A stretch of DNA of 64,000 bases from Lachnospiraceae bacterium (lineage in GTDB: Bacteria; Bacillota; Clostridia; Lachnospirales; Lachnospiraceae), in assembly GCA_021771755.1 (NCBI GenBank), contig JAETOL010000001.1, positions 248,001 through 312,000 of the forward strand, read 5' to 3'. A program made the position numbers and the translations under genes. Under the pieces are notes generated by a model. It was not told the origin of the DNA. It made no database searches and worked only from the letters and a program-made list of their open reading frames with translations. Shown here piece after piece: positions 1-8,878 of the stretch. Position 1 is the first letter of the stretch, and every line of letters begins with the position of its first letter.

Positions 1-1709
1 GGAACTGCCTCTTCCATAAATTCTATCTTTTCATACCCTGACTGCTTTTGAAGCATTTCCAAGCACCGTGCCAGTTCTTTCATATTTCCCGCATAGGTAC
101 AGGTAAATGCAACACTCTCTCCGTTGTTTGACGCCATATCCAAAGCATCATTCCAGTCTGCGCCTCTCAGCAACATTTCATTGTGTTCACCGACCTCATA
201 AAATGCACATAAATGTTCAATGAGAAGATGTTCGAGTACCGTTCCCCTGTAAATTTCACCATCTTCTCTCCTCTGACACATTCCATATGTTTCACTCCAG
301 TCTGCATCTATATCCTGTCCACGCATAGACTGTGCATCCTTAAAATATGTTTCCTCTTCCAGAAGAATTTCTATATCACCAGTCTGATCAATATAAAGCT
401 TTGTCGTCATAAATGGCCAGACTGCGTGATCCATCCATACACGACTGATTCCATTTCTATCTGCAATAAAATTCCCCTGACCATGCCCTATAATTGTGGC
501 ATTTGTTCCATCAATTCGAACTCCTCCGTAATTTTTCAATATCATAGTTCGAACATCTCCCGGTTCCATCAGCAACAACGACAGACAATCCTGCCACAAA
601 TCTCTCCATCCTCTTCCGCCCCGTCCATAATCATGATGCGGTAAAAAAGAACATCCGTAAATTCTTCTAAGAAACGGCTGGAAGCTTACCCAACGCATAA
701 ATAAATCAAATCTGTTGTTTCCGGTGTAATAAGAAACATTTACCTTATTTTTCCAATAGTTTTGTGTTTCCTCAAGAAGCAAGTCTGACTTTTCCGAATT
801 CCCATATGCTTCAACGAGTCGATTTGCATCTTTTTCTTCCTCTGTAATTCCCGCAAAGATCACATACTCTGCAGTCTGTCCCGGCGTCAGAGTAACTTCT
901 TCAAATTTAATCCCTCCCAGAGCTTCTTTCCCTTCTGCTGTCGCCCCCTCCGGCACTCCCGGATAATTCTCATATACTGATCTTGGATGTGTAAATGTTC
1001 CTCCTTCTCCAAGGAAACCTTCTGTTATAGGATAAAAGGATTCTGGTGCCAGACCATTTTCCATAACTCCCTGTACAAAGTAAATCTTATGATTCTTTCT
1101 ATGACTTTTTTCATCAAAAGACATAGTAGGCTTTACGAAAACCCCATATTTCCCCGTTTTGACTCTGTGAAGCATAGATGTAACATTTCTGTGATCACGA
1201 ATATTATCTGCACTTCTTCCATAAATCGGTATCGCTGCAATAAATGTTATTTTCCGGTTCGTTTTTGCCAGATTTTTAATTTTAATTTTAATAACCTCTG
1301 TATTTTCATTTACCGGCACAAATGACGTTATTTCAGATTTTAATTCATATTTATCAGACATCCTTTTTACTGTATGACTCATGAAACCCGCAGTAAGCTC
1401 ACTTTGCTCCTGTTTATCCGTAAACTTCAAATTTTCCGCCTCTGCAGAAGCCCCTGTTGCAGACCAGCATCCGATTCCCTCAATCACACACCAGAAGTTT
1501 CTTGTAGAACGGTTATTATGAAGATTCTCCACACTCACCGGTTCTAAAAGAAAGGTTTCCTGATCTATTTTGCTGTCACCTCCCATATTAGGAGTTACCG
1601 CACTTTTCAACCCTTTTTCTCCCGCTATCGGGAAGTAAAGTCCGCTGTAATTTTCAGGATTCTTAATTGTAAAAGCTCCATCTTCTCCTGTGAAGTGAAT
1701 TTTACTCAT
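1..1709 (-). CDS. GH94 cellobiose phosphorylase-like enzyme (3' end missing)
   Basis: Glycoside phosphorylase family protein, probably a cytoplasmic enzyme that cleaves a beta-linked disaccharide or oligosaccharide with phosphate. The reading frame is open from the ATG at 1709 to the left edge, about 569 residues, so the C-terminal third is missing. The N-terminal half is the beta-sandwich type domain. The (alpha/alpha)6 barrel follows with the family motif GRGGRGWRDLWQDCL near residue 363 and LLRGADWNDALD near residue 515, whose first Asp after GA is the expected general acid. GH94 members run to about 800-1100 residues. The start has a GGAGG-like site (AGGAGGGAAATCAG). Family membership is clear, but the substrate (cellobiose, chitobiose, laminaribiose, sophorose-type) cannot be read from the sequence. 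Confidence 0.82.
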   Translation of the reverse strand, partial: MSKIHFTGEDGAFTIKNPENYSGLYFPIAGEKGLKSAVTPNMGGDSKIDQETFLLEPVSVENLHNNRSTRNFWCVIEGIGCWSATGASAEAENLKFTDKQEQSELTAGFMSHTVKRMSDKYELKSEITSFVPVNENTEVIKIKIKNLAKTNRKITFIAAIPIYGRSADNIRDHRNVTSMLHRVKTGKYGVFVKPTMSFDEKSHRKNHKIYFVQGVMENGLAPESFYPITEGFLGEGGTFTHPRSVYENYPGVPEGATAEGKEALGGIKFEEVTLTPGQTAEYVIFAGITEEEKDANRLVEAYGNSEKSDLLLEETQNYWKNKVNVSYYTGNNRFDLFMRWVSFQPFLRRIYGCSFLPHHDYGRGGRGWRDLWQDCLSLLLMEPGDVRTMILKNYGGVRIDGTNATIIGHGQGNFIADRNGISRVWMDHAVWPFMTTKLYIDQTGDIEILLEEETYFKDAQSMRGQDIDADWSETYGMCQRREDGEIYRGTVLEHLLIEHLCAFYEVGEHNEMLLRGADWNDALDMASNNGESVAFTCTYAGNMKELARCLEMLQKQSGYEKIEFMEEAV

Positions 1710-1990
1710 CTGATTTCCCTCCTATATTCATATCACACTGTATTTTATGATTTATGTTACAAAAAAAAATGGGAAATAAAAATCAAATTGATAGGAAAAA
1801 TATCAGATTTATGATATATTTTTTCAATCTATTTTCTCAAAACCAAGATTAGCTTCCTCCTATTCCCACACAGTTTACCAAACATTTTGAAATGATTTAT
1901 GGAAATTTAATATTTCAAAAACTGTTATGAATTCTTTCTGTATGATAAACTATTGATAACTAATGTTTATGATGATTTTGGGAGAAAAAA

Positions 1991-2419
1991 ATGACAGAAA
2001 AAGAATTTCTTGATACTTTATATGAACAACTTTCAGACCAGATCCCTGATTCAAAAGCATCTGCACATACACAGTATTATCAGGATTATATTAGAAATGA
2101 AATACGAAATGGAAAAAAGGAACAAGACGTCCTTCAGTCTCTTGGGGATCCTCGTTTAATTGCAAAAACACTGATTGATACCGGTGCAGAACCTGATTCT
2201 CGTTTTGAATCCAGTCAGGAAGAAGTATACCATTCCAGTCAGTCAAAACACCGCCGATACCGCCTGGATCTTTCCACCTGGTATGGAAAACTAATCGTGA
2301 TCCTTGCCGCAGCAGCAGTGCTGGTTTTGCTTTTTCTGGCAGTCAGCTTTATGCTTCCGGTAATTCTGATAACCGGAGCTGTATTTTTTCTCATATCCTG
2401 GTTCAGAAAACGAAAATAA
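1991..2419 (+). CDS. HAAS-domain (DUF1700-like) small membrane protein
   Basis: 142-residue protein with an N-terminal alpha-helical HAAS/DUF1700 signalling-type domain (MTEKEFLDTLYEQL, then a helical region ending SLGDPRLIAKTLI around residue 58) and a hydrophobic C-terminus (about 98-137) that forms one or two membrane segments ending in a basic tail. Such proteins are often paired with a PadR regulator, but none is adjacent here. It stands alone between the divergent GH94 gene and fhs. The ribosome site GGGAGAA lies 6-7 bases before the ATG. Function unknown; a membrane-linked regulatory role is inferred from the family only. Confidence 0.65.
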   Translation: MTEKEFLDTLYEQLSDQIPDSKASAHTQYYQDYIRNEIRNGKKEQDVLQSLGDPRLIAKTLIDTGAEPDSRFESSQEEVYHSSQSKHRRYRLDLSTWYGKLIVILAAAAVLVLLFLAVSFMLPVILITGAVFFLISWFRKRK

Positions 2420-2607
2420 TTTTACACCCATTCCGGCAGATAATAAATCTGCTGCTTTCCTGTATATATAAATATAAACCTATCACAATAAAGTGATGCA
2501 GGATTAAGATTAAGATCATGAACCGAAGAAACTTGTGCAGTGTACACAAAGGTTTTTCCTTAATTTTATGTCCGCTGTACAAAAAATACATATGTTTTGA
2601 TAAATTC

Positions 2608-2636
2608 TTGACAAACATCAGGGTTTATGATATTAT
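2608..2636 (+). promoter_or_regulatory. sigma-A promoter of fhs
   Basis: TTGACA at 2608-2613, a 17-bp spacer and TATTAT at 2631-2636. This places transcription start near 2643, just before the riboswitch. Confidence 0.8.
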
Positions 2637-2654
2637 TGCAACATCAATTTAAAA

Positions 2655-2728
2655 CATCTCTGACAACTGACGGAAACGTGGAAAACCACAGGGGAATCAG
2701 AGAGTAGTGAAGCCGACCGTCTGGGCAG
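2655..2728 (+). ncRNA. ZTP (pfl) riboswitch
   Basis: The leader matches the pfl/ZTP aptamer. The first helix pairs CTCTGA (2657-2662) with TCAGAG (2697-2702). A small hairpin GTGG-AAAA-CCAC lies inside it, followed by the conserved AGGGGAATC. The 3' subdomain is CCGACCGTCTGGGCA (2713-2727), ending in the hallmark CTGGGC. The class senses ZMP/ZTP, the purine intermediate that accumulates when 10-formyl-THF is low. fhs makes 10-formyl-THF, so the logic fits. The 3' end overlaps the 5' arm of an intrinsic terminator, which indicates transcriptional control. Confidence 0.88.
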
Positions 2729-2762
2729 TATTTGATTTACCTTCAGATACTGCTCTTTTTTT
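2725..2762 (+). terminator. riboswitch-controlled attenuator
   Basis: An 11-bp stem (2725-2735 with 2743-2753, one G-T wobble), a 7-base loop and a T-rich tract at 2754-2762. The 5' arm shares GCA with the conserved CTGGGCA of the aptamer, so ligand binding should block the terminator and allow fhs expression. Confidence 0.85.
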
Positions 2763-2797
2763 ACCGGGGCTTCCGTTTATGAAAGGAGAACAAACTT

Positions 2798-4483
2798 ATG
2801 GGATTTAAGAGTGACATCGAAATCGCACAGGAATGCGAAATGAAACCAATTACTGAGATTGCTGCAAAAGCAGGTATCGACGAAAAATATCTGGAGCAGT
2901 ACGGCAAGTACAAAGCTAAAATTGACTATAATCTTCTGAAAGAAACTGACAAACAGGACGGCAAACTGATCCTTGTTACCGCTATCAACCCGACACCAGC
3001 AGGCGAAGGAAAAACTACTACTACTGTAGGTCTTGCAGACGGTATGCAGAAACTGGGCAAAAACGTTATGGTAGCTCTTCGTGAGCCATCTCTCGGACCG
3101 GTATTTGGTGTAAAAGGCGGCGCAGCAGGCGGCGGACATGCACAGGTTGTTCCTATGGAGGACATCAACCTTCATTTCACAGGTGACTTCCATGCGATCG
3201 GTGCAGCTAACAACCTTCTTGCAGCAATGATCGACAACCATATCTTCCAGGGCAATGCTCTTAACATCGACCCAAGAAAGATTACATGGAGAAGATGTGT
3301 TGACATGAATGACCGTCAGCTTCGTAACGTAGTAGACGGCCTCGGCGGAAAGACAAACGGTATGCCTCGTGAAGACGGCTATGACATCACCGTAGCTTCT
3401 GAGATCATGGCAATTCTTTGTCTTGCAAGCGATATCAAAGACCTGAAAGAACGTCTTTCCAGAATTATCATCGGATATACATATGGTAAAGTTTCCGAGC
3501 AGAAACCAGTAACAGCTGGTGACCTTCACGCTGAAGGCGCTATGACAGCTCTTCTGAAAGATGCCCTGAAACCAAACCTGGTTCAGACACTTGAGCACGT
3601 TCCGGCAATCGTTCATGGTGGACCATTTGCTAACATCGCTCATGGATGTAACTCTGTAACAGCTACTAAGATGGCTATGAAACTTGCTGACTATGCAATC
3701 ACAGAGGCTGGATTCGGCGCTGACCTTGGAGCAGAGAAATTCCTCGATATCAAATGCCGTATGGCAGGTCTGAAACCAAACGCTGTTGTTGTTGTTGCAA
3801 CTGTTCGTGCTCTGAAATACAATGGCGGTGTTGCCAAAGCGGATCTTAACAACGAAAACCTGGAAGCTCTTGAGAAAGGTCTTCCGAACCTGCTGAAACA
3901 TGTGAGCAATATCACAAACGTATACAAACTTCCATGTGTAGTTGCTATCAATGCTTTCCCGACAGATACCAAGGCAGAGCTTGATCTTGTAGAAGCTAAA
4001 TGTAAAGAACTCGGTGTAAACGTAGCTCTTTCTGAAGTATGGGCAAAAGGCGGCGAAGGCGGAATCAAACTTGCAGAAGAAGTAATTCGTCTTGTAGAAG
4101 AGCCAAACGATTTCACATATTCCTATGAGCTGGAAGGCTCCATCGAAGACAAACTGAACCAGATCGTTCAGAAGATCTATGGCGGCAAGAGAGTTGTTCT
4201 CACAGCAAATGCTCAGAAACAGGCTAAACAGCTTGAAGATCTTGGATTCGGCAACTGCCCGATCTGTGTTGCCAAGACACAGTACAGCCTCACAGACGAC
4301 CAGACTAAGCTCGGTGCTCCTACAGACTTTGAGGTAACAGTACGTAACCTTAAGATCTCCGCTGGTGCAGGCTTTATCGTAGCTCTGACAGGCGAGATCA
4401 TGACCATGCCTGGTCTTCCAAAAGTTCCGGCTGCAGAGAAGATCGATGTAGACGAAAACGGAAAGATCACAGGTCTGTTCTAA
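2798..4483 (+). CDS. fhs: formate--tetrahydrofolate ligase
   Basis: ATP-dependent cytoplasmic ligation of formate to tetrahydrofolate to give 10-formyl-THF. It is the second step of the methyl branch of the Wood-Ljungdahl pathway and a one-carbon source for purines. At 561 residues it is full length for the family. The P-loop [14 protein letters not shown] is near residue 66, followed by [20 protein letters not shown] and the conserved [15 protein letters not shown] precedes the ATG by about 10 bases. The gene is monocistronic, controlled by the ZTP riboswitch upstream and closed by a strong terminator. Its codon choice (many AAA, CTT, GTA) suggests high expression. The identification is firm; whether the cell is a true acetogen cannot be settled from this gene. 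Confidence 0.98.
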   Translation: MGFKSDIEIAQECEMKPITEIAAKAGIDEKYLEQYGKYKAKIDYNLLKETDKQDGKLILVTAINPTPAGEGKTTTTVGLADGMQKLGKNVMVALREPSLGPVFGVKGGAAGGGHAQVVPMEDINLHFTGDFHAIGAANNLLAAMIDNHIFQGNALNIDPRKITWRRCVDMNDRQLRNVVDGLGGKTNGMPREDGYDITVASEIMAILCLASDIKDLKERLSRIIIGYTYGKVSEQKPVTAGDLHAEGAMTALLKDALKPNLVQTLEHVPAIVHGGPFANIAHGCNSVTATKMAMKLADYAITEAGFGADLGAEKFLDIKCRMAGLKPNAVVVVATVRALKYNGGVAKADLNNENLEALEKGLPNLLKHVSNITNVYKLPCVVAINAFPTDTKAELDLVEAKCKELGVNVALSEVWAKGGEGGIKLAEEVIRLVEEPNDFTYSYELEGSIEDKLNQIVQKIYGGKRVVLTANAQKQAKQLEDLGFGNCPICVAKTQYSLTDDQTKLGAPTDFEVTVRNLKISAGAGFIVALTGEIMTMPGLPKVPAAEKIDVDENGKITGLF

Positions 4484-4520
4484 TCACGGTCACTCATAGA
4501 TACTCTATAAGTAATATAAG

Positions 4521-4567
4521 AACCCCCATCCGGAATCAAACCCTTTCCGGATGGGGGTTCTGTTTTT
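4521..4567. terminator. bidirectional terminator between fhs and GH31 gene
   Basis: Perfect 14-bp stem (4521-4534 with 4546-4559) and loop. A T-rich tract follows on the plus strand, and TTATATTA on the minus strand. It serves the convergent fhs and GH31 transcripts. Confidence 0.85.
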
Positions 4568-6992
4568 ACATAAAAATGTCCCTCATCTCTCCATCATATA
4601 CAAATCGTTTCTCTACGTTTGTCCCTTCCAGGATCACATGACATTCACGTCCCTTCAGTCCCTGCGCAAAGGTATGCTCTGCCTCGCCTATGCTCAGACA
4701 GCGTTCCTTTTCCTTCCAGTTCAGGGAAATCTGATTATACCTGCCCTGCTCATAATCGTATCCGTCTCCGTCATCCTCATACAGAACAAAATTTCCGTCC
4801 GCCCCCGGATAAATATGAATCTCAAAGGGCGTCTCCACTACCTCGTCCGCATAGTGCAGTTTCTGCTCCATAGGAATGATAGCTCCGGCCTTTACAAATA
4901 CCGGAATATGATCCAGAGGAGCATCGGCCTTTATCTCTGTGCCTCCCTCATATTCCTTCCCAGTGTAGAAGTCATACCATTTTGTTCCTGCCGGAAGATA
5001 ACAATTCCAAAGCTTTTCCCGGTCAATAGCGCAGTTTTCTCTCTCATAATACATAGGTTCTGTCACAGGACACACAAGAAGACTGTCGCCGAACATATAC
5101 TCATCACCAAGGGCTGCCGCTCGTTTATCCTCTGCAAAATCAAAAAGAAGACTTCTCATCATCGTGTAATCATCCGTCCATACTTTTGCGGCATTCGAGT
5201 AAATATAAGGCATCAATTTATATCTCAGTTCAATATTTTTTACAAGAGCATCATAGAAGGGCTCTCCCGGTCTTCCAAAATTCCATACCTCTCTCGGAGT
5301 GTCTGTACCATGTGAACGGAACATAGGAAGAAAAACGCCCTGCTCGAACCAGCGCACATAAAGCTCTCTGTAGCCGTAATCATCCACGCCTTCCTCATAG
5401 TCCCCTCTCCAGAACCACTTAGGAGTTGGATCTCCGCTGCAGGAACAGCCTCTGTGCCTCCAGTTTTCATTTACTGTAAAGAAGCCTCCGATATCCAGGG
5501 TCCAGTAAGGCATACCACTCATGCACATGTTCAGGCCTTCATGGATCTGCTTTTTCATCGTATCCCAGGATGCAAAAATATCTCCTGACCAAAGAACCGT
5601 TCCAAACTTCTGGCTGGATGCATAGCCAGAGCGGGTCAGATTCAGCACACGCTTATCTGAATTTGATTTTCTCTGATTCTCATAAATCCCCTGAGCGTGT
5701 GCAGCTGCATAAAGATTTGCTCTCTCTGCTCCAAGAAATTTACGATGCTCATCTCCTACCAGCCGGAAACGCTCCCAGGGCTCTCTCTTGAACTCTCCGT
5801 TCCAGTCCGGGCCGGAAAAAGGCTCTGTGGAATCGCACCACCAGGAGTCGAAGCCGCCGGAAAACAGTTCCCTTTCCGCCTGCTTCCAGTAGATTTCCCT
5901 TGCTTCCTCAGAGAAAGCGTTATAGGTGGCGTAATCATAAAACAAATGACCTGCCTCTTTCATTTCCTCATAATCCTCTGTTCCGGAATTCATATTCGGC
6001 CATACAGATACCATAGAATGTACATGCATATCATGCAGCTTCTGATTCATTTCCGTCAGGCTGGGATAACGTTCCTTATCCACACGCTTATTTCCCCATT
6101 TGCCCGGAATCCAGGTATTCCAGTCCTGTACCACACAGTCCAGGGGGATATCAAGCTCCCTGTATTTCTTTGCAACGGCAACTACCTCATCCTGGGTCTT
6201 ATAGGCTTCTTTTGACTGTACATAACCAAAGGCCCATTTTGGTAGCATCACTGCCCGGCCTGTAAGCAGACGAAAGCCTTTTATGATCTCATCCAGGCTG
6301 TCTCCTTTGATAAAGTAATAGTCCAGCTGCTCCACCATATCCATATACAGCCAGGAGCCTCTGCAGTCATCGTTAAATGTCATCAGAGAACCGCAGTCCA
6401 CCAGAATTCCATACCCCTTATCCGATACCAGAAAGGGAATGGGGATACGCATATTGTGTTGGTAAAGATACTGAATATTTCCGCGATAATTGTAAATGCC
6501 TTCCTCGCCCTGGCCCAGTCCATGAATCTGCTCGTCCGGCTCCCAGAAGAAATTTAATTTTCCATGATAAGCCATGTGATCCTGTACTGCTTTCAGATTC
6601 TGTACAAAATTTCTCTCCCCGTCTACCGTCTGCACTCTTTCTATAATGGGAGCCTCGCCTCCTGTGGAATATACCATAAGAGGGGTTTCTGTCAGTTCCT
6701 TACGTCCCTCTTTCAGAAGCACATGTCCGTCTGTCTCATCCTTCCATACAAAACCGCCGTCTTGGTATTTTGCCTCCAGAACCACCTTTTCTGTCTGAAA
6801 AACAATCCTGTCCTTCTCCTCACTGACCGTAAGCATACTTTCCGGACAAACATGAATCCCAATAGGGGACTTTTCCTCCCAGCTCTCTTTTTTTGTGTAA
6901 GAGCATCTGATAATATTTTCACGGACTGCCTGTACTCTGCAGTTTCCGTCCTTTAAGCGAAATTCCCATTCCTTTTTCTGCATAATTCCCAT
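4566..6992 (-). CDS. GH31 alpha-glucosidase/alpha-xylosidase family enzyme
   Basis: 808-residue retaining alpha-glycosidase with no signal peptide, so it should act on imported oligosaccharides. An N-terminal beta-sandwich (about 1-235) leads into the TIM barrel (WAFGYVQSKEAY near 253). The catalytic nucleophile is Asp387 in WWCDSTEP, and the acid/base is Asp471 in LWSGDIFASWD. The conserved RSHG and the C-terminal beta domains are present. It is the last gene of a permease-permease-GH31 operon, 39 bases after the second permease. The start at 6992 has AAGGAGA seven bases upstream. The barrel motifs do not separate alpha-glucosidase from alpha-xylosidase; the neighbouring pentose-type genes make xylosidase worth testing. 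Confidence 0.88.
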   Translation of the reverse strand: MGIMQKKEWEFRLKDGNCRVQAVRENIIRCSYTKKESWEEKSPIGIHVCPESMLTVSEEKDRIVFQTEKVVLEAKYQDGGFVWKDETDGHVLLKEGRKELTETPLMVYSTGGEAPIIERVQTVDGERNFVQNLKAVQDHMAYHGKLNFFWEPDEQIHGLGQGEEGIYNYRGNIQYLYQHNMRIPIPFLVSDKGYGILVDCGSLMTFNDDCRGSWLYMDMVEQLDYYFIKGDSLDEIIKGFRLLTGRAVMLPKWAFGYVQSKEAYKTQDEVVAVAKKYRELDIPLDCVVQDWNTWIPGKWGNKRVDKERYPSLTEMNQKLHDMHVHSMVSVWPNMNSGTEDYEEMKEAGHLFYDYATYNAFSEEAREIYWKQAERELFSGGFDSWWCDSTEPFSGPDWNGEFKREPWERFRLVGDEHRKFLGAERANLYAAAHAQGIYENQRKSNSDKRVLNLTRSGYASSQKFGTVLWSGDIFASWDTMKKQIHEGLNMCMSGMPYWTLDIGGFFTVNENWRHRGCSCSGDPTPKWFWRGDYEEGVDDYGYRELYVRWFEQGVFLPMFRSHGTDTPREVWNFGRPGEPFYDALVKNIELRYKLMPYIYSNAAKVWTDDYTMMRSLLFDFAEDKRAAALGDEYMFGDSLLVCPVTEPMYYERENCAIDREKLWNCYLPAGTKWYDFYTGKEYEGGTEIKADAPLDHIPVFVKAGAIIPMEQKLHYADEVVETPFEIHIYPGADGNFVLYEDDGDGYDYEQGRYNQISLNWKEKERCLSIGEAEHTFAQGLKGRECHVILEGTNVEKRFVYDGEMRDIFM

Positions 6993-7031
6993 AATGCTTC
7001 TCCTTATTTCAGATTAAGCAGAAAAAGGGCA

Positions 7032-7862
7032 TCAGCCCTTTACTGCTCCGGCGGTCTGTCCGCCTACAATGTGTTTCTGACATGCAATATACATGATAAT
7101 AACCGGCAGACAGGTCAGAAGAATGTCTGCACAGATCAGGTTCCAGCTCTTGGAGTACTGTCCGAAGAAGTTGTACACAGCCAGAGTCATCGGCCATTTT
7201 TCGGAAGAGTTCAGGAAATACAAAGGCATTACAAACTCATTCCAGGTATTCAAAAAACAGAGCACTGCCGCTGTCACCATACTTGATTTCATCATTGGCA
7301 TAATAATACTGAAAAAAAGTCTCCATGGTCCGCAGCCATCCAATACCGCCGCCTCATCCAGATCTACCGGAACTTTAGACACAAATCCGTAAAGAAGGAA
7401 TACAGAAAACGGAAGCTGCAGCGCCACATAAAGAAGGATGATACCCAGTCTTGTATCATTTAACTGTGTTACCTGCATTACCTTCATCAGAGATACATAG
7501 TTGATGGGGATCACAATACCCAGAACCATATACATATACAGCCTGTTGTCTGCTTTGCCCCGTCTTCTGGCAAGCACATAGGCTGCCATGGAAGAAAGAA
7601 TTACCGTAATAACAGTTGCGCTGCCTGCATAAAGAAGACTGTTCAGGAAACTGGTTCCCAGCTTTCCTTTTTCAATAACAACAGCAAAATTACTGAACTC
7701 CCAGACCTCCGGAAGTTTCAGAGACAGGGTAAGCGCCTCTGAATCCGGTTTAAACGCATTGATCACGATCAGAAGAAGAGGGATCAGCATAATCAGCGAA
7801 ATGATCCATGCCAGAATATTTTTTAATACAGTCAGGACAGTTTTCTTGGTTTTCGCATTCAT
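7032..7862 (-). CDS. sugar ABC transporter permease (MalG/UgpE type)
   Basis: 276-residue inner membrane component of a CUT1-family sugar importer with about six membrane helices. The EAA loop is EAAVLDGCGPWRLFFSIIMP, which contacts the ATPase. Its ATG overlaps the stop of the upstream permease by one base (TAATG), so translation is probably coupled. It forms one transporter with the permease at 7862 and, by proximity, the binding protein at 11526. No ATPase gene is nearby; Gram-positive CUT1 systems usually share an MsmK-type ATPase encoded elsewhere. Confidence 0.92.
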   Translation of the reverse strand: MNAKTKKTVLTVLKNILAWIISLIMLIPLLLIVINAFKPDSEALTLSLKLPEVWEFSNFAVVIEKGKLGTSFLNSLLYAGSATVITVILSSMAAYVLARRRGKADNRLYMYMVLGIVIPINYVSLMKVMQVTQLNDTRLGIILLYVALQLPFSVFLLYGFVSKVPVDLDEAAVLDGCGPWRLFFSIIMPMMKSSMVTAAVLCFLNTWNEFVMPLYFLNSSEKWPMTLAVYNFFGQYSKSWNLICADILLTCLPVIIMYIACQKHIVGGQTAGAVKG

Positions 7863-8752
7863 TACTCGATCACCTCGTCTTTCGTCAGAATCTTAATCAT
7901 AAAGTAACCAACGATCACCATAAAGATAAACATTACGGAACTTATGGTGGTACCTGCCGCATACAGTCCCTGAGAGAACTGTTTGAACACAGCGGTATAC
8001 ATAACCTCTGTTCTGTGTCCCGGGCCTCCGTTTGTCAGTGCATATACCATATCAAATACCTTCAGACCGTAAAGCACGTTCAGGACAATCGTAACAGCCA
8101 GAGTCTGCTTCAGCATCGGAAGCGTAATGTAAGTGAATTTCTTAAATCCATTAGCGCCGTCAATACTTGCGGCCTCATAATAAACATTGGGAATCGCAAG
8201 AATACCAACAATGAGGATCGTCATGATATATCCGGTTCCACGCCAGATATCAACACCCATAACAGACCAGAATGCAATCTGTGGATCTGTAAGCCATTTC
8301 TGTGTAAGGCTTTCCAGGCCGATCATACGCAGTCCCTCATTAAGAAGACCATTCTTCGGATTCAGAATGGAGGTAAATACAAGACCAATGATCAAAATGG
8401 AAAGAACCGACGGCATATACATAACGCCTCTGTGGAAGTTCTTCGCCTTAATATTTCTGCTGAGGGCAAGGGCAAACAAAAGTCCCAGTCCTGTCTTGGC
8501 AGCAGTTGTCACCACTGTAAATAAAAGTGTATTCAGTATGTACTGCAGGTAATCCTGATTGCCGCTGAATACATCAATAAAGTTTTTTAAGCCAACAAAA
8601 TTCAGCTCCTTTGAATATGCCGACCAGTCTGTGAAAGAATAACCGATTCCAATGATCCCGGGAACAACTGACAGGGCTGTATAGATAAAAATAGCGCCTG
8701 CGGCAAAATACCAGGGATAGATCTTTGATTTGTTCACAAAAACCTCCTCCAT
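7862..8752 (-). CDS. sugar ABC transporter permease (MalF/UgpA type)
   Basis: 296-residue membrane protein with about six helices and the EAA motif EAASIDGANGFKKFTYITLP near residue 198. It is the first gene of the permease-permease-GH31 operon and diverges from the histidine kinase gene across 126 bases that must hold both promoters. The start has AAGGAGA seven bases upstream. It partners the MalG-type permease that it overlaps. The substrate is unknown; an alpha-linked oligosaccharide is suggested by the GH31 enzyme in the same operon. Confidence 0.92.
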   Translation of the reverse strand: MEEVFVNKSKIYPWYFAAGAIFIYTALSVVPGIIGIGYSFTDWSAYSKELNFVGLKNFIDVFSGNQDYLQYILNTLLFTVVTTAAKTGLGLLFALALSRNIKAKNFHRGVMYMPSVLSILIIGLVFTSILNPKNGLLNEGLRMIGLESLTQKWLTDPQIAFWSVMGVDIWRGTGYIMTILIVGILAIPNVYYEAASIDGANGFKKFTYITLPMLKQTLAVTIVLNVLYGLKVFDMVYALTNGGPGHRTEVMYTAVFKQFSQGLYAAGTTISSVMFIFMVIVGYFMIKILTKDEVIE

Positions 8753-8841
8753 TTCTCCTTGTTTTTCTTTATTCTAGTGTAAAACGCATAATTTTCCCAT
8801 GCACTCACCTGTTATTTTTATGTATTTTTTTAACCAGATGT

Positions 8842-8850
8842 GATACAATG
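8842..8850 (+). promoter_or_regulatory. extended -10 promoter for the histidine kinase operon
   Basis: TGATACAAT gives an extended -10 (TACAAT at 8844-8849 preceded by TG). No good -35 is seen 17 bases upstream. The ATG at 8879 follows about 30 bases later. Confidence 0.5.
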
Positions 8851-8878
8851 ACAAAAGAAAAAATCGGAGGTGTTTCCT

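Noticed and set aside
1710..1990. Small gene or RNA between the GH94 and HAAS genes
   Set aside because: A 281-base AT-rich divergent spacer with no frame bearing a ribosome site and no stable hairpin; it probably holds two promoters only.
2777..3901. 374-residue open frame on the minus strand opposite fhs
   Set aside because: It is the shadow of a strongly coding fhs frame; the translation is Cys/Ser/Phe-rich with no family motif and no ribosome site.
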